This document shows positions 8,160 through 16,481 of a stretch of DNA of 64,000 nt, one piece after another. The notes under the pieces are model-generated. The model was not told the origin of the DNA and did not search any database. It saw nothing but the letters and a program-made list of their open reading frames with translations. The position numbers were made by a program, and so were the translations under genes. Origin of the DNA: Nitrospira sp. GTDB taxonomy: Bacteria > Nitrospirota > Nitrospiria > Nitrospirales > Nitrospiraceae. The stretch is from assembly GCA_022226935.1 (NCBI GenBank), contig CP092081.1, positions 730,734 through 794,733 on the forward strand, in the 5' to 3' direction. The stretch's first letter is position 1. Each line of letters opens with the position of its first letter.

Positions 8160-11100
8160 TTACCGATTTATCGTGATGTCATATGAGGTTATACCTGAAT
8201 GGCGCTCTCGTCTGCTCGCGCGGCCGTCGGATGCCGTCGGGTCCCAGCCTGCCTGCGGGACCAGCTGCGAATACAGCGCGGGGATAACCAGCAGGGTCAG
8301 GGCTGTCGACGTCAGCAGACCCCCGATCACCACGGTGGCCAGTGGGCGTTGGACTTCCGCCCCCATACTGGTAGCCAGAGCCATGGGAAGAAAGCCCAGG
8401 CTTGCAACCAGGGCTGTCATCAACACAGGCCGCAAGCGATCCATCGCTCCCTGCAGGACGGCTTCCTCAGTGGAAACTCCTTCCGCCTCCAGCTGGCGAA
8501 TATGGCTCACTAGGACGACCGCATTGAGGACGGCAATGCCGAACAGGGCGATAAATCCGATAATGGCCGAAATGCTGAGCGGCAACCCCCGGAGCCACAA
8601 GGCGAGGATTCCGCCTGACAGGGCAAGTGGCACATTGAGGAAAATGAGGAGGGCAGGGCGTAGCGTGCCGAAGATGACGGATAACATGCCCAGAATCAGC
8701 ATCAGGGTAACCGGCACGACCATGGCCAGACGTTTGCCCGCCTCCTGGAGATGTTCGTATTGCCCACCCCAGATGAGCTCATACCCTGGCGGGAGTGTGA
8801 CCGCCTGCGATACGGCGCGTTGAGCCTCGGCCACGAAACCGCCGAGGTCACGTCCACGAATATTCGTCTCGACTACGATTCGCCGCTGTACATGCTCGCG
8901 GCTCACCTGTGCCGGACCAGAATCGACGAGGATGCTGGTGACCCGCGAGAGCGGGACCAGTTCTCCGTGCATGGTCGGTATGAGCAGACTGCCTAAGGAA
9001 CCAGGATCACGCGAGACCCGATCCGCCAGCCGCACGACCAATTCGAACCGGCGGGAACCCTGGACGACCGTCCCCACGACCGTCCCGACTCGCGCCGATT
9101 CAACAAGGGTGAGTACTTCTTCAGCCGTGAGCCCGTAACGGGCGATTTCTGCACGATCGACAATGACGCGCAGTAAGGGGAGGCCGGCGACCTGCTCCAC
9201 TTTGACATCAGCCGCGCCCTGTACCTGTTGAAGCGCCCGCGCCGCCCGTTCAGCCTGCTGCTTCAGGACGTCGAGATCCGGCCCGAAGATTTTGACCGCC
9301 AGGTCTGAGCGCACGCCGGCAATCAATTCATTGAAGCGCATTTCAATCGGTTGGGTAAACCCGAGCCCGACCCCCGGTACCTGTTCGGTGATCTGCCGTT
9401 TCATCGCTTCGATCAATTCGTTGCGGCTGTGTGCCGTGACCCACTCGCGCTGGGGCTTCAGGATCACGAAGACATCGGACATTTCGACGCCCATGACATC
9501 CGTGGCGACTTCCGGGCTGCCGGTTCGGGTGACGACCCGCGTGACTTCGGGAAAACGCCTGAGGACGCGTTCGATATCCAGTGCCGTGGTGACCGATTCA
9601 CTCAATGAGATGCTCGGGAGTCGCCACACCTGCACCACCAGATCCCCTTCCTCTAAGCGTGGAACAAATTCGATCCCCAGCCGGGTTCCCGCCAGAAGGC
9701 TGACGGTAAACAGACCCAGCGCGATCGACAGGGGCCAGATTGGACGGGCCACAGCCCACTGCAGACAGGGTGCATAGACTCGTCTCAAGCCGCGAATGAC
9801 GACCGTGGTTTCCCCGCCCGGTCTCGCCCGCACAAACCAGAAGGACAGCAACGGCGTGACTGTCAAGGCGAGCAAGAGGGAGCCGGTCAAGGCCATGATG
9901 ACCGTCACCGCCATTGGGCGGAACATTTTGCCTTCGATGCCGGTGAGCGCCAGGATCGGGACGTACACCAGGATAATGATCGTCACGGCCAGCGTCATGG
10001 GACGCAAGACTTCCTGGCCGGCGGCCAGCACTTCCTTCAACCGGGCTTCTTTGTTTGGCGGTGGCTTGTCGCCCAACCGCCGGAGGATGTTGTCGATCAT
10101 CACGACCGAGCCGTCGACCAGCAGTCCGAAGTCGATCGCACCGAGGCTCATGAGATTGCCGGAGAGCCCAGCCTGCATCATGCCGATGAAGGCGATCAGC
10201 ATGGCGAGGGGAATGGCAGAAGCCACGATGAGCCCGGCCCGCAGGTCCCCAAGAAACAGAAAGAGGACGGCAACGACCAGCAGCCCGCCTTCCAGCAGGT
10301 TGTTGCGGACGGTCTGCATGACCTTGGACACGAAGATCGTACGATCGTAGTAGGGGTCGATGGTGACGCCGGCGGGGAGGGTGGCCTGAATATCCTGCAC
10401 TCGTGCCTTCACGCGAGTGACGACCTCCTGCGCATTTTCTCCGGCCAGCATTTGCACCATGCCGATGACGGTCTCGCCTTCGCCCATCGCCGTGGCGGCT
10501 CCGATTCTGAGCGCCGATCCTTCCTTCACCTCGGCCAGGTCGGCGATATAGATGGGCACGCCGCCTGGTCCATGGGCCACGACGATTTGGGCCAGATCGC
10601 TGGTCTGGGTGGCGAGCGCTTCGCCTCGGATCAACAATTGTTCGCGCTGGTGTTCGATATACCCGCCGCCGGCAATGGCGTTGTTGCGCTGCAAGGCGTC
10701 GAACACCTGCTTCATCGACAATTTGAACGACAATAATTTCGACGGATCGACGATGACGTGGAACTGCTGCGGTTCGCCGCCCCAGATATTGACCTCCACC
10801 ACGCCGGGCACGGCGCGCAACTTCATGCCGATGTCCCATTGGAGGAACGTTCTCAGGGCCATCGGGCTGTAGCCGTCGCCTTTTACCGTGAATTGATAGA
10901 CCTCACCCAGTCCGGTCGTGAGGGGGCCCATCATCGGGCGGCCGTATTCCGCAGGGATGCGTTCCATCGCTTGGGCCAACCGCTCCGCGACGAACTGCCT
11001 GGCTCGATGGATGTCCGTGCGATCCTCGAAGATGGCGGTGACGGCAGAGAGGCCATACCGTGAAGTGGACCGCAGCTCGCGCAGAGCCGGCAACCCGTTC

Positions 11101-11315
11101 AAGGAGGCTTCAATGGGAAACGTCACGAATTGTTCCACCTCGACGGGGCCCAGCGCCGGGGCGCGCGTGAGAATTTGCACCTGCACCGGCGTCAGGTCGG
11201 GAACGGCATCGATCGTGAGGTGCGCGAACGACCAGAGGCCGGAGGCCATCACCACGGCGATCGCCGCGAGAGTAAAAAAACGATAGCGGAGCGAAAACGT
11301 CAGCAGATGGTTCAT
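8160..11315 (-). CDS. czcA: Heavy-metal RND efflux pump, CzcA/CusA family
   Basis: A 1051-residue inner-membrane proton-driven pump. It shows the 12-helix, two-porter-loop plan of the HME-RND family: the first helix, then TIDAVPDLTPVQVQILT, a periplasmic loop, and helices 2-6. The signature helix 4 at about residue 390 reads AIDFGLLVDGSVVMIDN. In CzcA the corresponding motif is DFG...DGA...EN, so the third acidic residue is Asp rather than Glu here; this may affect proton coupling or metal choice. It forms an operon with the adaptor (7-base gap) and the outer-membrane factor. The metal cannot be read from sequence; Co/Zn/Cd or Ni is more likely than Cu. Confidence 0.9.
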   Translation of the reverse strand: MNHLLTFSLRYRFFTLAAIAVVMASGLWSFAHLTIDAVPDLTPVQVQILTRAPALGPVEVEQFVTFPIEASLNGLPALRELRSTSRYGLSAVTAIFEDRTDIHRARQFVAERLAQAMERIPAEYGRPMMGPLTTGLGEVYQFTVKGDGYSPMALRTFLQWDIGMKLRAVPGVVEVNIWGGEPQQFHVIVDPSKLLSFKLSMKQVFDALQRNNAIAGGGYIEHQREQLLIRGEALATQTSDLAQIVVAHGPGGVPIYIADLAEVKEGSALRIGAATAMGEGETVIGMVQMLAGENAQEVVTRVKARVQDIQATLPAGVTIDPYYDRTIFVSKVMQTVRNNLLEGGLLVVAVLFLFLGDLRAGLIVASAIPLAMLIAFIGMMQAGLSGNLMSLGAIDFGLLVDGSVVMIDNILRRLGDKPPPNKEARLKEVLAAGQEVLRPMTLAVTIIILVYVPILALTGIEGKMFRPMAVTVIMALTGSLLLALTVTPLLSFWFVRARPGGETTVVIRGLRRVYAPCLQWAVARPIWPLSIALGLFTVSLLAGTRLGIEFVPRLEEGDLVVQVWRLPSISLSESVTTALDIERVLRRFPEVTRVVTRTGSPEVATDVMGVEMSDVFVILKPQREWVTAHSRNELIEAMKRQITEQVPGVGLGFTQPIEMRFNELIAGVRSDLAVKIFGPDLDVLKQQAERAARALQQVQGAADVKVEQVAGLPLLRVIVDRAEIARYGLTAEEVLTLVESARVGTVVGTVVQGSRRFELVVRLADRVSRDPGSLGSLLIPTMHGELVPLSRVTSILVDSGPAQVSREHVQRRIVVETNIRGRDLGGFVAEAQRAVSQAVTLPPGYELIWGGQYEHLQEAGKRLAMVVPVTLMLILGMLSVIFGTLRPALLIFLNVPLALSGGILALWLRGLPLSISAIIGFIALFGIAVLNAVVLVSHIRQLEAEGVSTEEAVLQGAMDRLRPVLMTALVASLGFLPMALATSMGAEVQRPLATVVIGGLLTSTALTLLVIPALYSQLVPQAGWDPTASDGRASRRERHSGITSYDITINR

Positions 11316-11322
11316 GCGCGCC

Positions 11323-12486
11323 TCATTCGCCCGATCCGATGTGTTCCTTCAGCAGCACATTTTTCAGATCGAATACGCCGTCGGTGACGATTCGGTCGCC
11401 ATCCTTCACGCCGCGCCGGATCTCCACCCAGCCCCCGCCTTCGCGGCCAGCTTCGATCGGCACGAACGTATAGCCGTCTGCGGTTTCGAGAAACAGTCCG
11501 CGTGTTTTGTCGATGGTGGTGAGGGCGGTGATGGGAACGGTGACCACTGGTGGCCCCGACCAGCCGAGTGCCACCTCGACGTACTCGCGTGGTTTCAACT
11601 GTCCTTGGAGATTGGCGACCTCGAACCGCACGCGAATGGTGCGAGTGGCCTCGTCCGCCACCGGCGCGAGATAGGTGAGCGGCGCCACGATGGCATCGCC
11701 GCCCTTTGGCGTGATGGTGCCCGAGTCCCCCTCTTTGAAGTGTCTGGCCTGTTCAATGGGCAAATTGGCGAAGACCCATACGCGGCTGGTATCGACGAGT
11801 TCAAACAATTCGTCGCCCGGACCGACTCCCTGCCCGCGCACCGCATTCTGGATGACGACGGTGCCCGCGATCGGCGCGGTCAAGGTGTAGAGGTGGCTCT
11901 TCTCGTGCGGGCCCTGCTTCAGGTCGTCCGTCGAAATCCCCATATTGGCCAGGCGTTCGCGGATGTGTTGGAACCGCGCCTGCGTTTCGAGATAGAGACC
12001 CTTGTCTTCGATCAGTTTGCGCTCCGTGACGATGTCGTCCGCGCGCAGTTTTTCCGTCCGGTGAAAGCTGTTCTCCGCCACATCGGCTTGCGCTTTGCCC
12101 ACGAGATATTCTTCGATCAACTGATCGAGCTGCAGGCTGCCGATGGCGACCAGCGCTTGGCCTTTTTTGACGCGATCCCCCAACTGCACGTGGATGCGCT
12201 CCACCTGCCCGCCGATGCGGGACGTGATCTTCGCGACCTGTTTCAGGTCGAGGGCCACCTCACCGGGAGCGGTGATCAGTTCGGGCACCGCGCGAAGGGC
12301 GGCAGGCTGGATACGGAGGCGAGCCTGGACTGCCGGCGGCGGGTGAATCGCTTTATTGCTCCCGGTAGTTGCCGGAGCATTGCTGGTCGCGGCAGGTTTT
12401 GGTGGCTGCGCTCCTTGATCGCTGCAACCAGACAGGAGCCAGAGCAGCGCGGGCACCATGCCGATCGTCGTCAGTCGTCTCGTCAT
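11323..12486 (-). CDS. czcB: RND periplasmic adaptor (membrane fusion protein), CzcB-like
   Basis: A 387-residue lipoprotein adaptor. The signal peptide ends in the lipobox LLSGC. After a Pro/Ala linker come the first half of the beta-barrel and lipoyl domains (PGEVALDLKQVAKITSRIGGQVERIHVQLGDRVKKGQALV), an alpha-hairpin, the second lipoyl half (TLTAPIAGTVVIQN) and barrel plus membrane-proximal domains. The hairpin is short, as in CusB/CzcB. It links the RND pump to the TolC-like channel. It lies between the pump and the outer-membrane gene in the expected order. Confidence 0.9.
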   Translation of the reverse strand: MTRRLTTIGMVPALLWLLSGCSDQGAQPPKPAATSNAPATTGSNKAIHPPPAVQARLRIQPAALRAVPELITAPGEVALDLKQVAKITSRIGGQVERIHVQLGDRVKKGQALVAIGSLQLDQLIEEYLVGKAQADVAENSFHRTEKLRADDIVTERKLIEDKGLYLETQARFQHIRERLANMGISTDDLKQGPHEKSHLYTLTAPIAGTVVIQNAVRGQGVGPGDELFELVDTSRVWVFANLPIEQARHFKEGDSGTITPKGGDAIVAPLTYLAPVADEATRTIRVRFEVANLQGQLKPREYVEVALGWSGPPVVTVPITALTTIDKTRGLFLETADGYTFVPIEAGREGGGWVEIRRGVKDGDRIVTDGVFDLKNVLLKEHIGSGE

Positions 12487-12523
12487 CGCTGCACTCCAAT
12501 GGTCCGTTCACTCTGGTCGGCGT

Positions 12524-13774
12524 TCATAATGAAGTTCCCAGCGCGCGCTCGAGCCGGGCCAATGCGATGGAGAGATCCGCTCGCACCTGGGCGTATTCGA
12601 GCTGAGTCTGGCGATACACCCGTTGCGCATCCAGGACGTCCAGAAGACTGGCTGCGCCGTGCCGGAAACTCGTTCGTGCCACGCTGAGGGTCTGTTCCGC
12701 CTGTTTCAACAAACCCGTTTCGAAGACCAGCAGTTGCTCCTGCGCCGTCCGCACTTCCTGGGCATGTTGGGTGATGGCCTGCTCTAATTCCTGTTGCGCT
12801 CGCAGGCGTTCGGCGTCGGCGCGGTGTTTGGCGCCCAATGCGGATTGAATTTCGCCTTGACGCCGGTACCACAGCGGAAGCGGCACGGCCAGACCGGCCG
12901 TAAGGGATTCGTCGCCCGCCTCGCGATGGTAACTTCCGATCACACTGACGTTCGGGACGCGGGCTTCCCGCTCAAAGCGCAGCGTATGGTCGGCTTGCTC
13001 CGCCAGTTTGTTCACGCGTCGAACGGCGGGGTGTCGTTCCAACGCCTGAGCGGCCAATCCCTCTGCGTTGAGATTTTGTTTCGGCTTGTCAAAATCGCCT
13101 TGAACGGAAAACTCCTTCCCGAGCGTACCGGCGGTGAGGGTATTCAGCCGTGCCTTGGCCACCAGCAAGGCATTGTTGGCCCGCGCCACTTCCTTTTTCG
13201 CCTTCTGCACCTCCACACCGGCTTTCAGACTGTCGAAGGATGTGGCTTCACCGGCCGTTACGCGTGCCTGCACCGTTCGCAAGACCTCTTCCACATTCGT
13301 GACATTTTGAGCGGACAGCTCGACATCGCGTTGGCCGAACAGGAGGTGATAGAACGCAATTTTGACATCCGCGAGCAATGAAAGGCGGGCGTCCTCCAAG
13401 GCGGCGTTCGCACCGGCCAGGCCGGCATCCGCCGCTTCCTGGCGGGCCTGGCGTTTGCTCGTCCATTCCAGAGGTTGTTCCACGGTCAACGTCCGCTCGG
13501 TGACGTGGGTTCCGGTACTGGGGTCACGAATCGAGCCGCGTCCGGCAATTCCGGTGATGGAAGGATTCGGATAGGCGCCGGCGGCAATCTGTTGCCCCTG
13601 ACTTTGTTTCACCAGTCCTTCGGCTCCGGCCAGGACGGGATTGTGTTGCGCCGCGAGCGTCAGAATGTCGGTCAAAGAATAGGCGTGAGGGCGGTTCTCT
13701 CCAGCCCAGGACAGCGCGCCCAAGAGGCTGAAGAGGCAAGCCATCAGCAGGGAAAGGACCCTATGAGGGATCAT
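12524..13774 (-). CDS. czcC: TolC-family outer-membrane factor, CzcC-like
   Basis: A 416-residue protein with a signal peptide (SLLMACLFSLLGALSWA) followed by the two long coiled-coil OEP repeats of TolC-family channels. Typical motifs are SLTDILTLAAQHNPVLAGAE near the mature start and ARTSFRHGAASLLDVLDAQRVYRQTQLEYAQ near the end. It forms the outer-membrane exit duct of the tripartite pump. The gap to the adaptor gene downstream is 37 bases, and the gap to the His-rich gene upstream is about 100 bases. Confidence 0.9.
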   Translation of the reverse strand: MIPHRVLSLLMACLFSLLGALSWAGENRPHAYSLTDILTLAAQHNPVLAGAEGLVKQSQGQQIAAGAYPNPSITGIAGRGSIRDPSTGTHVTERTLTVEQPLEWTSKRQARQEAADAGLAGANAALEDARLSLLADVKIAFYHLLFGQRDVELSAQNVTNVEEVLRTVQARVTAGEATSFDSLKAGVEVQKAKKEVARANNALLVAKARLNTLTAGTLGKEFSVQGDFDKPKQNLNAEGLAAQALERHPAVRRVNKLAEQADHTLRFEREARVPNVSVIGSYHREAGDESLTAGLAVPLPLWYRRQGEIQSALGAKHRADAERLRAQQELEQAITQHAQEVRTAQEQLLVFETGLLKQAEQTLSVARTSFRHGAASLLDVLDAQRVYRQTQLEYAQVRADLSIALARLERALGTSL

Positions 13775-13878
13775 CGGAAGCCTCCTCTGTTCTGCACCGA
13801 TCGTCAGACGGGACCCAGAGCAGGCCTCGCTGAAGACGTGCGTGCGATCAGAATGTCTGCTGTGAAAAGGGGTGATAT

Positions 13879-14364
13879 TTAGCTGAAGAACGGGGAGGGC
13901 GGAGCACGTGCCGGCACATCCCGGGTGAAGAGCATGGTGCCGGTGGACGACAACGGCTCATCGTGCGGACCGTCATGCGAATCAGCGACGGGCAGAAGAG
14001 AATAGGCGACAAACAGGAGATGCGTGAGCAGCGGTTTGACCAGCTTGCGGTCGGTGGCGTCGTTCAGCAGGAAGAGGCTGAGTTCGGGATCGGTACTCCA
14101 GGCATGTGTTCCTTCAGTCGAAACCGCCGGCCCTTCACCGGCGTGAGGCCGTACAGGGGCGGTCTCTCGTGGTTCGCCGAACTCGCCTTCAAGGTCGCCT
14201 GAGAAGACCGTATGCACGGCCGCGGCATGGACATGACCGGCCTCGCCATGATGCGGATCCGTTTCCGGGTGGATGTGGAACAGGGGCAAGGCGAGCAACC
14301 AAAGCACCACCCATCCGCGCAGGATGCGGTCAGGCCTGGCTGTACGGTGGTGACGGGTCTGCAT
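13879..14364 (-). CDS. His-rich membrane/periplasmic protein heading the efflux operon
   Basis: A 161-residue protein of no named family. A basic N-terminus is followed by one hydrophobic helix (WVVLWLLALPLFHIH). Then comes a His-rich stretch (HPETDPHHGEAGHVHAAAVH), a second hydrophobic segment near residues 110-125 (PLLTHLLFVAYSLLPV), and another His/Asp cluster (DSHDGPHDE). The His clusters, and its place as first gene before czcCBA, suggest metal sensing or buffering on the periplasmic side (inference). The ribosome site is weak (AGAGG about 11 bases upstream), so the start is less certain than the frame. Confidence 0.65.
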   Translation of the reverse strand: MQTRHHRTARPDRILRGWVVLWLLALPLFHIHPETDPHHGEAGHVHAAAVHTVFSGDLEGEFGEPRETAPVRPHAGEGPAVSTEGTHAWSTDPELSLFLLNDATDRKLVKPLLTHLLFVAYSLLPVADSHDGPHDEPLSSTGTMLFTRDVPARAPPSPFFS

Positions 14365-14778
14365 GACGCACGTGCCTCTGCGCGAACGCTATCATAGGCC
14401 GGGAAACACATCAAGCAACAGTGCGGAATCGATGCCGCTCGGGATCACCTTCCATGCGGGGTTTCGCAACCCCTTCACACCCTATGACTGGGCGGGGCGG
14501 CCCGTTGATCATGGGAGGGCGCGTCCCGCTGCTTCATTTCTGCTGTGCGTGATTGCTTCCGTTGTTGGGATTGCGCGTTTCATGAATGGAGTGCATCCAT
14601 GCACGTCCGTGCATGGATGCACATGGCTTTCTGAATTACAACTCTTGCTGAGACGACCGGTGACAGGCCGATTCCGTGATTTCTTGCATTTCACCGCTTT
14701 TCAGAGGTATGTCCTCCCTGGGCCTTGTTCTTGCTGTTGACCCCGCGCAAAGTAGGCAGTGTTGGAGACCTTCGTGTC
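14365..14778. other. Divergent intergenic region between the efflux operon and dabB
   Basis: About 410 bases without a convincing gene. It must hold the promoters for the minus-strand efflux operon and the plus-strand dabB operon. Its most obvious structure is the palindrome array at 14591-14622, listed separately. Short reading frames here have no ribosome site and no recognisable sequence. Confidence 0.6.
14591..14622. promoter_or_regulatory. Nested palindrome: four GTGCAT/ATGCAC half-sites
   Basis: The left arm GTGCATCCATGCAC (14591-14604) and right arm GTGCATGGATGCAC (14609-14622) are perfect reverse complements separated by GTCC. Each arm is itself an inverted repeat (GTGCAT, 2 bases, ATGCAC). 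The result is four copies of one 6-bp half-site in exact register. That is the shape of an operator for two dimers or a tetramer. It lies about 157 bases before dabB and 226 bases before the His-rich gene, so either operon could be the target. Confidence 0.65.
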
Positions 14779-16446
14779 ATGGAAGCCGTTGTTCCCCTAT
14801 TGACGATCTTTTCGCCCCTGCTGGGCACGCTTTTCATCGCTCTCTTCTGGCGCGAAATGGGTGAACGCATCTCGCGCATCGGGATCGGGGCGCTCTGGTG
14901 TGCGTCGCTCACCTCGGTGGCCACGTTTGTGCTCGTGTTCTATGGTGATCCGATCCGGATGACGATTTTGGGCGGATCTAACGGACCGTTGGCCTATACG
15001 ATTCTGGTCGATCGATTGGCGGCGGTCATGATGGTCCTCATCAGTTCCGTCAGCCTGATCATTCATGTGTACTCCGGGCGCTACATGGTCGGCGATGCGG
15101 GATATGTCCGATATTTTGCGTTCCTGGGCGCCCTGACCTCCGTGCTGCTCAGTCTGGTCACCAGCGGCAATCTTCTGTGGATGTTCGTGTGCTGGCATTT
15201 GGTGACCTGGCTGTTGTCCTCGCTACTGGTCTGTAACCCGGCGAGTCGCGCCGCCAGAGAAGCGGGCCAAAAGACCTTCTGGACGCAGGGGTTTGGCGAT
15301 GCGGCGTTTGCGGTGGCACTGATGCTGCTCTACGGGGCCTATGGCACATTGGACCTGACGGAACTCTTCGCGCGGCTGCAGGGCTCTTCCGAATCACTGG
15401 CTGACTCAAGCGCGTTGCGGATCGGCCTGGACGTGCCCTTGGCGGCGACCCTCCTGTTGATCCTGTCGGTCATGACCAAGTCGGCCCAATTTCCTTTTCA
15501 TGTCTGGCTGGTCGGCACGATCGAGGCGCCGACGCCGGTGTCAGCCTTGATGCATGCGGGAATCGTCAATGCCGGCGGTTTTCTCGTGAATCGGCTGGCG
15601 CCGCTGTTCAGTTTTGCTCCGACGACGCTGCACCTCTTGTTTGTCATCGGCGGCGTGACGGCCTTGATCGGCGCCAGCGCGATGTTGACGCAGACCAGCG
15701 TGAAGCGCCGCCTCGTCTACTCCACGATGGGACAGATGGGCTACATGGTCATGGAGTGCGGACTGGGCGCCTTTGCTTTGGCCGTGTTTCATCTTTGCGC
15801 CCACGGCCTGTTCAAGGCTACCTTGTTTCTCAATTCCGGGTCCGTCATCCATAAGGCCAGAACGGAATACAAATTGCCGCCGGCGGCGAAGGTGGATGAG
15901 ACTCATAGCTTTTCTCCCATGACGTGGACAACCGGTTTGGTGGCGACATTGGTGCTGCCGCTGGTGATCCTGCTCGTCGTGCATGGGGTCGTCAGTATTC
16001 CGCTGCAGGATGCCCAGGGCGCGGTGATCTTTCTCTTCTTCGGGTGGGTCACGACGTCGCAGGCGATGTTTACGCTGTATCGGTTGCACACCGGCGCCTC
16101 ATGGACCGTCTCGCTCACGATGCTCGGGGCGCTCGCGGTCATCGGCCTCACGTATTTGTGGGCGGGCGAGGCGTTCACGCATTTCCTGTATCCCGGACAT
16201 GAGACGGCGGAGTCCTTCATGCGCGCGGCGGAATGGAATCGCTCGTTCTTCGATCTGGTGGTGGGCTGCGCCGTGATCCTGATCATCGCGGCCTGGGGCC
16301 TGATCTACGGCAAGGCCAAAGGGGTCAAGCTGCTCATGCCGCCCTGGATCGAGACGCTGCGCGCGCGGGCCTATGTGACCTTTCTCAACGGGCTCTATGT
16401 CGAAGACCTGATGCGCATGCTCGGGCGAACGGCATTTCGGCGCTAG
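14779..16446 (+). CDS. dabB: DabB: proton-channel subunit of the DAB inorganic-carbon accumulation complex
   Basis: A 555-residue, many-helix membrane protein related to NuoL/MrpA antiporter subunits. Visible hallmarks are LVDRLAAVMMVLISSVSLIIHVYS, the helix-7/8 region with MTKSAQFPFHVWLVGTIEAPTPVSALMHAG (conserved Lys, His and Pro of the proton path), and LVYSTMGQMGYM. It is shorter than NuoL and is followed at once by DUF2309 (dabA), which identifies it as DabB rather than a complex I subunit. Together they are proposed to use the proton gradient to drive CO2 hydration to bicarbonate in the cytoplasm. The start follows GGAG at 14764-14767. Confidence 0.9.
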   Translation: MEAVVPLLTIFSPLLGTLFIALFWREMGERISRIGIGALWCASLTSVATFVLVFYGDPIRMTILGGSNGPLAYTILVDRLAAVMMVLISSVSLIIHVYSGRYMVGDAGYVRYFAFLGALTSVLLSLVTSGNLLWMFVCWHLVTWLLSSLLVCNPASRAAREAGQKTFWTQGFGDAAFAVALMLLYGAYGTLDLTELFARLQGSSESLADSSALRIGLDVPLAATLLLILSVMTKSAQFPFHVWLVGTIEAPTPVSALMHAGIVNAGGFLVNRLAPLFSFAPTTLHLLFVIGGVTALIGASAMLTQTSVKRRLVYSTMGQMGYMVMECGLGAFALAVFHLCAHGLFKATLFLNSGSVIHKARTEYKLPPAAKVDETHSFSPMTWTTGLVATLVLPLVILLVVHGVVSIPLQDAQGAVIFLFFGWVTTSQAMFTLYRLHTGASWTVSLTMLGALAVIGLTYLWAGEAFTHFLYPGHETAESFMRAAEWNRSFFDLVVGCAVILIIAAWGLIYGKAKGVKLLMPPWIETLRARAYVTFLNGLYVEDLMRMLGRTAFRR

Positions 16447-16481
16447 TCAGGCGGCGCCGGCGACCACAACGGAGTCATTGG

